From assembly GCA_020629055.1 (NCBI GenBank), contig JAHDEB010000015.1:1-38609 (forward strand): 38,609 bases of DNA, written 5' to 3'. The first letter of the stretch is position 1, and every line of letters starts with the position of its first letter. Below the pieces are notes generated by a model. It did no database searches and was not told the origin of the DNA. It was given only the letters and a program-made list of their open reading frames with translations. This DNA comes from Chloroflexota bacterium (GTDB lineage: Bacteria; Chloroflexota; Anaerolineae; Promineifilales; Promineifilaceae). Of this stretch, positions 23,628-31,359 are shown one piece after another. A program made the translations under genes and the position numbers.

Positions 23628-24827
23628 TTAAATACCCGCCAATGCGGCATCAAAGTCAGCGATCAAATCTTGCGCATCTTCCAATCCGGCCGAAACCCGA
23701 ATCATCCCTTGAGCGATATTCATTTTGTTCAGCTGCTCTTCAGGAATATCTAAAAACGCCATGGTAGCGGGAACCTGCGTGGTTGTGCGCACCCCGCCCA
23801 AGCTAGCGGCAAATGTCGCTAATTTCAAGCTGTCTAGCACTTTGACGGCCGACGCGCCGTCTTTCACCTCAAAGGTCAGCATCCCGCCAAATTTCGGCAT
23901 TTGCGCCAAAGCCACCTCATGCTGCGGATGTGATTCTAGCCCCGGATACCAAACCCGGTTCACTTTCGGGTGGCTTTCAAAATGTTTTGCCAACGTCATC
24001 GCCGTTTGGCACGCCCGTTCAACCCGCACGTGTAATGTCTGAATGCCGCGCAATAACAACCAAGCATTAAACGGTGAAATCGGTGATCCCCATTTCACCA
24101 TGGTGTTCCAGCGAATTTGTTCCAAGAAATCGGCCGGCAATAAATCTGACTTCATGCAAATCGCACCGCCAATCGCATCACTGTGGCCCCCGATAAATTT
24201 TGTAGCACTTTCCAGAACAAGATCAACGCCCCATTCGAGCGGCCGCATCACATACGGGCTAGCAAAAGTATTGTCACACACAACGACGATGTCTTTGCTA
24301 TGGGCCAGTTCAACAAGGGGGGGCAATGCCGAAACCTTCATCGATGGGTTCGCGATCGTTTCTACATACAACACCTTGGTGTTGGGCTGAATGGCGGCCG
24401 CCACGGCGTCAACGTCGGCCGTATCAACGAAGGTCGTGGTAATCCCATAGTCGGTTAACCGATGATCGAGCATTTCATGGGTCGAGCTATAGGTGGTCCA
24501 GTCACACACAATATGATCGCCACTTTTCAGCAGTCCAAACAGAGCCACCGTGATCGCAGCCATACCAGACGCGGTGGCTAAGCAAGCATCTGCATTATGC
24601 ACCTGCATCATCTGTTCTTCAAATTGATATTCTGATGGGTTGCCGCACCGGCCGTAAATATTTACCGTTTTGCGCTCCCCATCTACCACGCGTTGATAGA
24701 TTTCAGCATCGTACTGAAAACTAGACGCCATGTAGATAGGGGCATTTAATGATTGAGTGGCAGCTTCAGGTGGGTAGTAGACGGCCCGACTGTCAAAGGA
24801 GAGTTTTTTTCGTTGTTCTTCGTTCAT
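23628..24827 (-). CDS. Cys/Met-metabolism PLP-dependent enzyme (cystathionine gamma-synthase/methionine gamma-lyase family)
   Basis: A 399-residue fold-type-I PLP enzyme. PLP Lys210 (ESATKFIGGHSDAIGG), Asp185 (VVCDNTFASPY), Tyr58-Arg60 (YGRCGNPSE, contacting PLP phosphate) and GMAAI near 88-92 identify the trans-sulfuration family. Possible reactions are gamma-elimination of methionine, cystathionine synthesis/cleavage or O-acyl-homoserine sulfhydrylation; the exact type cannot be set by eye. The sulfur theme matches the taurine locus downstream, but that may be chance. GAGG lies about 7 bases before the ATG. Confidence 0.88.
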   Translation of the reverse strand: MNEEQRKKLSFDSRAVYYPPEAATQSLNAPIYMASSFQYDAEIYQRVVDGERKTVNIYGRCGNPSEYQFEEQMMQVHNADACLATASGMAAITVALFGLLKSGDHIVCDWTTYSSTHEMLDHRLTDYGITTTFVDTADVDAVAAAIQPNTKVLYVETIANPSMKVSALPPLVELAHSKDIVVVCDNTFASPYVMRPLEWGVDLVLESATKFIGGHSDAIGGAICMKSDLLPADFLEQIRWNTMVKWGSPISPFNAWLLLRGIQTLHVRVERACQTAMTLAKHFESHPKVNRVWYPGLESHPQHEVALAQMPKFGGMLTFEVKDGASAVKVLDSLKLATFAASLGGVRTTTQVPATMAFLDIPEEQLNKMNIAQGMIRVSAGLEDAQDLIADFDAALAGI

Positions 24828-24934
24828 TCAGTACCTCGTGTATTCTGGAATTTTGGGTGAATGCACGAAGTATCTATCATGAATTGAAATTGCTCAAACG
24901 TTAGGGGGTCTATGAACGATGCTAAATATTCTCA

Positions 24935-25006
24935 GTAGGGGTCGACGGGGTCGGAACCAACTCATCTCTTCGGAGCCAGATTGAACCCGACCCCGTCGAC
25001 CCCTAC
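24935..25006. repeat. 20-bp inverted repeat downstream of pta
   Basis: A perfect 20-bp inverted repeat: 24935-24954 (GTAGGGGTCGACGGGGTCGG) and 24987-25006, with a 32-base loop. It sits 9 bases beyond the pta stop and within the 187-base gap before the Cys/Met gene. No T-tract. It may end the pta transcript or be a mobile palindromic element; an internal GTCGAC is part of the stem. Confidence 0.75.
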
Positions 25007-25014
25007 ACTTATAG

Positions 25015-25962
25015 CTAACTTTGCACCGCAGCAATTACGGCCGCCATCGCAATATCTTCCGCTTTTGATCCTCGCGATAAATCGTGAATCGGTTTGGCAA
25101 ACCCTTGAAGCAAAGGGCCTATCGCTTGGGCGCCACCGATCCGTTCAGTAATTTTATAGGCGATGTTGCCTGCATCTAAGTTTGGGAAAATATAGACGTT
25201 CGCCTGCCCCGCAACGGCCGACCCGGCCGCCTTGCGCTCACCCACACTGGGGACAAACGCCGCATCAAACTGCAGTTCACCGTCTAGCATCAGCTCGGGG
25301 GCCATCTTTTGGGCGATGGCGGTCGCCTCGCGCACTTTGGCCACAGAGTCTGAATCTGCGCTCCCTTTGGTGCTGAACGACAGCATGGCGACCTTCGGCC
25401 CTTCACCGGTTAATTGGGTATGGGTCGCGGCCGATTTCACCGCAATGTTGGCCAACTGCTCGGCATCAGGATCAGGTACCATGCCACAGTCCCCATACGT
25501 CAGTGCCGTTCCATCCTGCAAAATCATCAAGAAGACGCTGCTGGCTAAATTGTTCCCTTCTTCTAAACCGATCAGCTGTAGCGCCGCCCTTAACACATCG
25601 CGTGTCGCATGGACCGCCCCGGCCACGCAGCCATCGGCCAATCCGGCCCGAACCATAAGCGCCCCAAATGTGAGCGGGGCAGCAACACCTTCATAGGCGG
25701 CCTCGGCCGTGACCCCTTTATGCTGGCGCAGCTCAAAAAACAGGTCGGCCATCGCTTGCCGCTGGTCACTGTCTTCAGTTTGGATCGTTTGAACACCGGG
25801 GTGATCAGTTTTTCCGTTCAGCAAAATCGGCCGAACGGTCCCTTCGTCTGCCAAAATTTCGGCCGCACGCACCACACGCGGGTCGTTTCCTTCCGGCAAT
25901 ACGATTGTTTTTTCGGCCGCTTTGGCTCGAGCTTTTAAGTTATTGATTACAGAATTAGTCAT
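25015..25962 (-). CDS. pta: Phosphate acetyltransferase
   Basis: A 315-residue short-form phosphotransacetylase (usual length about 320-340). Seen: KTIVLPEGNDPRVVRAAEILADEG at the N-terminus, PELMLDGELQFDAAF (about 218-232), and the C-terminal signature ANVYIFPNLDAGNIAYKITERIGGAQAIGPLLQGFAKPIHDLSRGS, the classic Pta block. It interconverts acetyl phosphate and CoA with acetyl-CoA and phosphate in the cytoplasm. In taurine pathways Pta takes the acetyl phosphate made by Xsc; xsc lies about 2.5 kb upstream on the same strand, so a joint role is likely although two other genes and a terminator intervene. No clear Shine-Dalgarno. Confidence 0.92.
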   Translation of the reverse strand: MTNSVINNLKARAKAAEKTIVLPEGNDPRVVRAAEILADEGTVRPILLNGKTDHPGVQTIQTEDSDQRQAMADLFFELRQHKGVTAEAAYEGVAAPLTFGALMVRAGLADGCVAGAVHATRDVLRAALQLIGLEEGNNLASSVFLMILQDGTALTYGDCGMVPDPDAEQLANIAVKSAATHTQLTGEGPKVAMLSFSTKGSADSDSVAKVREATAIAQKMAPELMLDGELQFDAAFVPSVGERKAAGSAVAGQANVYIFPNLDAGNIAYKITERIGGAQAIGPLLQGFAKPIHDLSRGSKAEDIAMAAVIAAVQS

Positions 25963-25977
25963 GAGTTTAATCGATAG

Positions 25978-26062
25978 GGAGATAGAGAAGGATAGAGACA
26001 GAGTACAGAGATAGGGAAATTGCTCACGAGCCTCTTTTCTCTATCTCTTATCTCTATCCTTC
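25978..26062. repeat. GA/CT-rich hairpin-forming intergenic repeat
   Basis: The left half is made of GATAGAGA-type words (near 25978-26010), the right half of their complement CTCTATCTCTTATCTCTATCC (26040-26062). The two halves can form a long imperfect stem. The same vocabulary appears in the tpa/xsc gap at 28379-28454. It spans the gap between cupin and pta genes. No start or stop signals inside. Confidence 0.6.
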
Positions 26063-26077
26063 CCCACCCTTGAAAAT

Positions 26078-26467
26078 TTATTGATATTGATAATCGACTT
26101 GTTTAAAGGAGTCTACCGGAAAAGAATAAAAGACGAGCAACTTTTGCTCACCCGTTGCACCGATTGTATGGACGGCGTTCCCCGGTATAAAGACGGTGGA
26201 CCCGCTTGACACCGCATGGCGTTCGCCATCGCATAGCACAAACCCTTCCCCACCGATTATATAGTAGCTTTCGGCCGGTGTATGTTGATGAACCGTCAAT
26301 TGTTCCCCAGGCGGGATTTCGACAAAGCCGTGGGTTAGCCCAGCCGTTGGGGTTTTGTCTGAACTCATCAGCGTTTTCCAACGGACTCGGCCGTGTTCTG
26401 TTTCAGCATACACATCCCGCGTTTCCCATGGCAAATCTTGCTGCCTAACAATCGTAGCTTTGCCCAT
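26078..26467 (-). CDS. Single-domain cupin protein
   Basis: A 129-residue cupin. Motif 1 is PPGEQLTVHQHTPAESYYIIGGEG (His-x-His-x4-Glu, residues about 54-76) and motif 2 is GSTVFIPGNAVHTIG (His near 101). The metal-binding set is complete. Start supported by GGAGG. Single-domain cupins may be dioxygenases, isomerases or sensors, so no reaction can be given. Lies between pta and an unknown gene on the same strand, in the tail of the taurine neighbourhood. Confidence 0.85.
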   Translation of the reverse strand: MGKATIVRQQDLPWETRDVYAETEHGRVRWKTLMSSDKTPTAGLTHGFVEIPPGEQLTVHQHTPAESYYIIGGEGFVLCDGERHAVSSGSTVFIPGNAVHTIGATGEQKLLVFYSFPVDSFKQVDYQYQ

Positions 26468-26482
26468 TCATCCTCCAAACGA

Positions 26483-26911
26483 TCAGCTCGTCGGCCGTTT
26501 TAAAAACTCACCTTTTAAGCATGGTGTAGACCAAAACCAACCGACCCAATCTGCGTACAAAACCCCATCTTGCTTAATGTTGGACCAAACTTGATTAGAC
26601 AAATTGTGCCTATCCTGCAAAAAAAGGTGATTGATTCTAGAGGGTACAAACTTGAGTTCACCCTGCCAAAGAATCACGCCTTCGTCCCCAAAAATACGCA
26701 AATAATCGCCTGAGTGCAAAAAATAGCCCCGGCCGCCGTTCACAGATTCTCGATCATCATTAGGAACAAAAACATAGTCAAAGCCCCCTTCCATCCCTTG
26801 TTCCCAATATGGTTCGATGAAACCAGAAACAAGTTCACCCTCAGGCCAGTCGGCCGTTTGAAGCTCGCTTTGACGTTGAGGCAGCAGTCGGTCTAATAAA
26901 GCTTTGATCAT
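26483..26911 (-). CDS. Hypothetical protein (142 residues)
   Basis: A soluble protein with no signal peptide or membrane helix, unusually rich in Trp and Gly (GFIEPYWEQGMEGGFDYVFV, YADWVGWFWSTPCL). Strand-like segments dominate (YFLHSGDYLRIFGDEGVILWQGELKFVPS). No domain recognised. It is 15 bases upstream of the cupin gene and shares its direction, so they are probably co-transcribed; a terminator at 26926-26960 separates both from tpa. Confidence 0.55.
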   Translation of the reverse strand: MIKALLDRLLPQRQSELQTADWPEGELVSGFIEPYWEQGMEGGFDYVFVPNDDRESVNGGRGYFLHSGDYLRIFGDEGVILWQGELKFVPSRINHLFLQDRHNLSNQVWSNIKQDGVLYADWVGWFWSTPCLKGEFLKRPTS

Positions 26912-26925
26912 GGCACAATGGTAAC

Positions 26926-26960
26926 AAAAAAGGGTGGCACCTGAAACCAGATACCACCCT
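26926..26960 (-). terminator. Rho-independent terminator after tpa
   Basis: On the minus strand AGGGTGG (26954-26960 side) pairs with CCACCCT (26931-26937 side), with an inner CTG/CAG stem and a GTTT loop, followed by six T residues (A-tract at 26926-26931 on plus). It ends the xsc-tpa transcript. Confidence 0.8.
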
Positions 26961-26982
26961 GAATGCTAAATACTGACAACTG

Positions 26983-27003
26983 GCCCTTCGACAGGCTCAG
27001 GGC
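26983..27003. repeat. CCCTTCGACAGGCTCAGG palindromic intergenic repeat
   Basis: A short imperfect palindrome (GCCCT ... AGGGC arms) just beyond the tpa stop. I recall this CCTTCGACAGGCTCAGG word as a common intergenic repeat in many bacterial genomes (from memory). A degenerate copy is at 9849-9866. Confidence 0.55.
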
Positions 27004-27006
27004 AAG

Positions 27007-28371
27007 CTAAATAATCTTCTTCAAGCCATTCTCAACCGCACCAACGATACGGTCAGCTTCCGCTTTGGTAATCGTCAATGGTGGTGATAGAACCAGAACG
27101 TTGCACAGACCGGGAACGGTGTTGCCGTTTTTACCGATAATCACACGCTCTTCTTTCGCACTACCGATCACTTTATCGATCAAGGCCGGGTCGATGGTTT
27201 CGCGTGTTTCTTTGTTCGCAACCAGCTCGATACCAAACAGCATCCCTTTGCCGCGAACCTCACCCACGTTAGGGTGCTCAAGCAGTTGGTCAAACTGTTC
27301 CTGCATATATGCGCCCATCTCGGCCGAACGTGTGACCAACCCTTCACGCTCGATGATCTCGATGTTTTTAAGTGCAACGGCCGTTGCCACCGGATGCCCA
27401 CCATAGGTGTTGATATGACGATAGTGACTCATGTCTCCAGGATTGCCGATAAAGGCATCATAGATTTTTTGGTTCACAATCGTTGCTGCCAACGGTTGAT
27501 AGCCGCTAGCGATACCTTTCGCACAGGTGATAATGTCCGGTTTAACATCCCAGTGTTGATGTCCAAACATCGTTCCGGTACGGGCAAAGCCTGACACCAC
27601 TTCGTCAAAGATCAGCAACACGCCGTATTTGTCACAAATTTCCCGCACCCGAGGTATATAGTTGTCAGGTGGGATCAAGACGCCACCACCGGAAATCATC
27701 GGTTCCATGATGAACGCCGCAACCGTTTCTTGACCTTCATAAATGATGGTTTGCTCAAGCTCGGCCGCAACCTGCTCCCCGTGCTCTTCAGGGGTCAAGT
27801 TCATATGACGACGATATGGATAGGGTGGGTTGATGTGGCGAATTTCGGCCGGTTGGTTACCAAAGCCAATTTTGCGTTCCGCTTGACCCGTTGCCCCAAT
27901 TGCTGCATAGGTATTACCGTGATACGCACGGTAGCGTGAAATAATTTTGCGGCGTAAATAGCCGCGTGGTTCACCAGACTGTTGGTGATACTGCCACACC
28001 ATCTTGAATGCCGCTTCGTTCGCTTCAGACCCTGACGGGGTGAAGTAAACGTGCCCATTCATTTTGGTGAGTTCTAAAAGTTTTGCTGCTAATTTTGCTG
28101 TGGGTTCCGCAATAAATGAAGGGCTTAGATAACCTAAATTCAACATTTGGTCATAAGCCACTTTGGCAAGTTCTTCACGGCCGTAGCCTACGTTTACGCA
28201 CCAGATGCCTGCAATCGCATCTAGCCACTCGTTGCCGTGCTCGTCGGTTAAAGTCGCGCCTTCGCCTTTTACAATAACAGGGGGTGGGGCTTTTTGAATA
28301 TTTTTGTGTTGCTTAAGCGGGTGCCACAAAGAGTCAACACTGGTTTGGGAAATATTTGTTAAGGTAGCCAT
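27007..28371 (-). CDS. tpa: Class III aminotransferase, probable taurine:pyruvate aminotransferase
   Basis: A 454-residue fold-type-I aminotransferase. PLP Lys285 (DIITCAKGIASGYQPLAA), Asp256 (LLIFDEVVSGFARTG), the phosphate-cradle FTPSGSEANEAAFKM (about 110-124) and YHGNTYAAIGATG (about 150-162) are typical of class III omega-aminotransferases. The Tpa call rests on context: 92 bases downstream of xsc and inside a tauABC locus. It would convert taurine and pyruvate to sulfoacetaldehyde and alanine. Alternative amine donors in the class (beta-alanine, GABA, putrescine) cannot be excluded by sequence alone. No Shine-Dalgarno near the ATG, so coupling to xsc is likely. Confidence 0.85.
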   Translation of the reverse strand: MATLTNISQTSVDSLWHPLKQHKNIQKAPPPVIVKGEGATLTDEHGNEWLDAIAGIWCVNVGYGREELAKVAYDQMLNLGYLSPSFIAEPTAKLAAKLLELTKMNGHVYFTPSGSEANEAAFKMVWQYHQQSGEPRGYLRRKIISRYRAYHGNTYAAIGATGQAERKIGFGNQPAEIRHINPPYPYRRHMNLTPEEHGEQVAAELEQTIIYEGQETVAAFIMEPMISGGGVLIPPDNYIPRVREICDKYGVLLIFDEVVSGFARTGTMFGHQHWDVKPDIITCAKGIASGYQPLAATIVNQKIYDAFIGNPGDMSHYRHINTYGGHPVATAVALKNIEIIEREGLVTRSAEMGAYMQEQFDQLLEHPNVGEVRGKGMLFGIELVANKETRETIDPALIDKVIGSAKEERVIIGKNGNTVPGLCNVLVLSPPLTITKAEADRIVGAVENGLKKII

Positions 28372-28378
28372 TTCTAGT

Positions 28379-28454
28379 AAAGAGTAGAGAGATTAGAGAC
28401 AAGAGATGCTGAACTAAATCCAACCTCCTATCTCTATCCTCTCTTCTCTATCCT
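28379..28454. repeat. GA/CT-rich hairpin in the xsc-tpa gap
   Basis: AGAGTAGAGAGATTAGAGA-type words on the left (28379-28407) and TATCTCTATCCTCTCTTCTCTATCC-like complement words on the right (28429-28454) can pair imperfectly. Built from the same words as 25978-26062. It occupies nearly all of the 92-base gap between the xsc stop and the tpa start. Confidence 0.55.
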
Positions 28455-28463
28455 TTTGTCTGT

Positions 28464-30194
28464 TTACGCGTTGGTTGATTCGTATTTTTTGAGCTTGCGC
28501 GCTGGCAATTTCAAAGCGTCGCGACGGAATGGTTCAGCCAATACAGCCTCTCCACCCTCGATGACAGCGTCGATTACAACCGGCCGGTTTGCAGCAATCG
28601 CTTCAGCAATCGCATCACCAACTTGGTCTTGATGGGTAATCTTAATACCTACTGCGCCCATGTTTTTCGCCAGTTCAGCGTAATCTGGGTTGGTGCGCAA
28701 GTTAGAACCGATATAACGATCGCCGTAGAAGTCGATTTGGTTTTTCTTCTCAGCGCCCCATTCTTTGTTGTTCGCGACGATGGTGATTACAGGAATCTCT
28801 TCACGAACAAGTGTCATGATCTCAGCTAAACCGCCGATACCGTATGCACCATCACCGGTGAAGGCAAATGATGGCGCATCTGGGCGACCCAATTTCGCAC
28901 CCATCGCTGCACCCACAGAGAAGCCGCAGTTACCCCAGCTAAGTGCTGAAATGTGCTGACGAGCTCCTTCAAAGTGGAAGTAGTCGTTTGACATTGAACA
29001 AGTGTTACCGATATCGGTAGAAACCATCGCGTTCTTTGGAACCGCTTTTGATAGTTCAGAAAGCAAACGACGTGGATGCATCGCTTCGGTGACTTGATCT
29101 GCACCCCAGTTATGTTTTTCTTCGTTCCAACGCGCATTTTCGGCGTCGATTTTATCCATCTTTTCTTCGTCTGGTCGACGACCTGGATCAGCAGCCATAA
29201 CCATGCCGGTGAACTCACGGGTGAACTCTTTCACGTCAGCCAAGCTGGCCACGTCAACTTTCATCGTCAAGCCCAACACTTTGTGGTTGACATCAACCTG
29301 GATAATCTTGGCATCTTTTGGCCAATATTCCATGTCGTACTGTGGCAAGGTACCAAATGGTCCAAGACGGGTGCCAAGAGCCAATACAACGTCAGCTTCT
29401 TTGATTGTGCGCATCGCAGCTTTAGATCCGCAATAGCCGATCGGGCCAACGGCCAATGGATGGTCGTTCGGGAAGCTGTCGTTGTGCAAATAGGTGTTAA
29501 CAACAGGAACAGTTAGGTACTCGGCCAACGCTTTCACTTCTGCTTGAGCATCAGCTTGAGAAACACCGCCACCTGCTAAAATCACAGGGTTCTTCGCATT
29601 CATGACCAATTGAAGCGCTTCTTCTAGGTTGGCACGTGGGCCAGCACCACGGGTAATGTCAAGGCTTGGGTACACTTCGTACTCAGCTTCGCCGTAAAAT
29701 TTGTTACGTGGAATGTTAAGCTGGGTTGGGCCGTTTTCTACTTTTGCACGGTAGAAACATTGGCGGGCCAATTCAGCCATACGCTCATGATCGCTTACAC
29801 GCACTTGGTAAACGGTTTGTTTTTCGAACATTGGCATTTGGTCTAGCTCTTGGAAGCCACCGTTGCCAAGTCCCATAGAACCGGTTTCTGGGGTAATACA
29901 CACAACGGGAGAGTGTGCCCAATAAGCTGCGGTAATCGCACTAACAAAGTTAGCGATACCAGGGCCGTTTTGAGCGATACAAACCTGTGGTTTACCGGTA
30001 ACACGGGCCAATGCGTCGGCCGCGTGGGCTGCCGCTTGCTCATGTGCTACAGAAATAAAGCGAATTCCCGCACTTGGGAAAAGGTCCAATGCGTCCATAA
30101 ACGCAGAACCGACGATACCGAATACATATTCAACCCCTTCAGCTGCTAGTGTTTCTACTAGTGCCTCACTGGGTGTCATGAGTTGTTTTGCCAT
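28464..30194 (-). CDS. xsc: Sulfoacetaldehyde acetyltransferase
   Basis: A 576-residue ThDP enzyme of the acetolactate-synthase group with the Xsc-specific N-terminus MTPSEALVETL...FGIVGSAFMDALDLFP and AAYWAHSPVV, TPETGSMGLGNGGFQE. ThDP residues: Glu52 (HEQ) and the Mg-binding GDGA at 447-450 through NN at 475-476. It converts sulfoacetaldehyde plus phosphate into acetyl phosphate plus sulfite, the desulfonation step of taurine breakdown. AAGGAG precedes the ATG. It begins a transcript with tpa from a promoter carrying ATTGGT boxes. The sulfite outlet (exporter or sulfite dehydrogenase) is not in this window. Confidence 0.95.
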   Translation of the reverse strand: MAKQLMTPSEALVETLAAEGVEYVFGIVGSAFMDALDLFPSAGIRFISVAHEQAAAHAADALARVTGKPQVCIAQNGPGIANFVSAITAAYWAHSPVVCITPETGSMGLGNGGFQELDQMPMFEKQTVYQVRVSDHERMAELARQCFYRAKVENGPTQLNIPRNKFYGEAEYEVYPSLDITRGAGPRANLEEALQLVMNAKNPVILAGGGVSQADAQAEVKALAEYLTVPVVNTYLHNDSFPNDHPLAVGPIGYCGSKAAMRTIKEADVVLALGTRLGPFGTLPQYDMEYWPKDAKIIQVDVNHKVLGLTMKVDVASLADVKEFTREFTGMVMAADPGRRPDEEKMDKIDAENARWNEEKHNWGADQVTEAMHPRRLLSELSKAVPKNAMVSTDIGNTCSMSNDYFHFEGARQHISALSWGNCGFSVGAAMGAKLGRPDAPSFAFTGDGAYGIGGLAEIMTLVREEIPVITIVANNKEWGAEKKNQIDFYGDRYIGSNLRTNPDYAELAKNMGAVGIKITHQDQVGDAIAEAIAANRPVVIDAVIEGGEAVLAEPFRRDALKLPARKLKKYESTNA

Positions 30195-30280
30195 TTTTTC
30201 TCCTTAAGAAGTTCAGAGGTGTCTTACAGAATGTTTTTAATGATGGGAATAAACACAGCGCATATCCCCATCCAAAATTT

Positions 30281-30356
30281 ATATTAGATTCGCAACATAT
30301 TAACCCAAATTGGTACGGTTGCAAGAACCAATTACATAGTCTTTCATGGTACCAAT
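30281..30356 (-). promoter_or_regulatory. xsc promoter with three ATTGGT boxes
   Basis: Minus-strand -35 TTGGGT (30303-30308) and -10 TAATAT (30281-30286), 16 bases apart, about 90 bases before the xsc start. ATTGGT occurs next to the -35 (30309-30314, plus) and on the minus strand at 30327-30332 and 30351-30356. The same word is found upstream of tauB and tauA, so these are candidate TauR-like binding sites. Confidence 0.45.
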
Positions 30357-30371
30357 CATTCCAATTTTACA

Positions 30372-30410
30372 TAAAAAAAGGCCGATGACATAAGCGTATA
30401 TCATCGGCCT
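30372..30410 (-). terminator. Rho-independent terminator after tauC
   Basis: AGGCCGATGA (30379-30388) pairs with TCATCGGCCT (30401-30410), with further inner pairs, and on the minus strand the stem is followed by a T-run (A-tract at 30373-30379 on plus). It separates the tauBC transcript from xsc-tpa. Confidence 0.9.
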
Positions 30411-30480
30411 CCAAGATTGTTTAGGTTCGGTTAGAAATTAACCCGATGAACCATCAGTAACCAGTGGAAAATCGGAAGTT

Positions 30481-31356
30481 TTATCCTTTACCACGCCATG
30501 GAATCAGCCAGCCTTCAAGGACGCGCATCAACACGTCCATCGCGACACCGATGATACCAATTAAAACGATACCGATAATAACGATTTCTGTCAGGAAGAA
30601 CTTCTGAGCAACCCAGATCATCTGACCCAAGCCTTCTTGCGCACCCAACAGTTCGGCCGCAACCAGCGTACCCCAGCAAACACCAAGGGCCACACGCATA
30701 CCGATAAAGATCTCTGGTAAGGCATTGGGCAATATTACATAGCGCAGCACCTGCCACTTGGATGAACCAAGCGAATAGGCGGCATGTACTTTGGATAGCT
30801 TCACACCCAAAACCCCAGATCTCGCAGCGATCACCATAATCCATAGTGCAGCTAGAAACAGCAGAAGCCGTTTTGATTCTTCGCCAATCCCGAACCAGAT
30901 GATAACTAGAGGGATAAAAGCAAGAGGTGGAATAGGGCGGAAGAACTCAACGATAGGGTCGAATAACCCTCGCAAGGTGTTTGACAAGCCCATCGCTAGG
31001 CCGAGCGGAATGCCCACAAGGCATCCGTACCCAAAGCCCCACAAAATGCGCGACAAACTTGCACGTACATGTTCACCCAGCGTCACACGCCGATACCCTT
31101 CAAGGGCAACTTCGCGATATTTTTCCCAAACCGAGCCGGGGCCTGGTAGAAACTCTGGGTCGGTCCATTCAAAACGAGCCGACATCACCCATAAAGTAAC
31201 CAATACGACGATTCCGACAATGCTCCAAAACAAACTACCGGTGATAGCCGAGCCATCACCAAATGTGACAGTTTTACGTTCGGTTGTACCAACTCGGGTT
31301 AACCCTAGGCCGGCCAAGATACGTGTCATTAAACTTTTTTCTGTTTCAGCAGCCAT
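30481..31356 (-). CDS. tauC: Taurine-type ABC transporter permease
   Basis: A 291-residue inner-membrane permease of the TauC/SsuC family with about six helices. The EAA cytoplasmic loop is HAAYSLGSSKWQVLRYVILPNALPEIF (about residues 190-216), which contacts the ATPase. The N-terminal about 45 residues are polar (MAAETEKSLMTRILAGLGLTR). The ATG is three bases past the tauB stop and has GAGGAGAGG before it, so tauBC is one unit. Imports taurine or another sulfonate with TauA and TauB. Confidence 0.9.
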   Translation of the reverse strand: MAAETEKSLMTRILAGLGLTRVGTTERKTVTFGDGSAITGSLFWSIVGIVVLVTLWVMSARFEWTDPEFLPGPGSVWEKYREVALEGYRRVTLGEHVRASLSRILWGFGYGCLVGIPLGLAMGLSNTLRGLFDPIVEFFRPIPPLAFIPLVIIWFGIGEESKRLLLFLAALWIMVIAARSGVLGVKLSKVHAAYSLGSSKWQVLRYVILPNALPEIFIGMRVALGVCWGTLVAAELLGAQEGLGQMIWVAQKFFLTEIVIIGIVLIGIIGVAMDVLMRVLEGWLIPWRGKG

Positions 31357-31359
31357 AAT

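Noticed and set aside
24935-25006. Standard Rho-independent terminator for pta
   Set aside because: The stem is strong but has a 32-base loop and no T-run on the minus strand; kept as a palindromic repeat.
25978-26062. CRISPR array or tandem-repeat locus
   Set aside because: The repeated words are short, degenerate and arranged as inverted halves; there are no regular spacers or cas genes.
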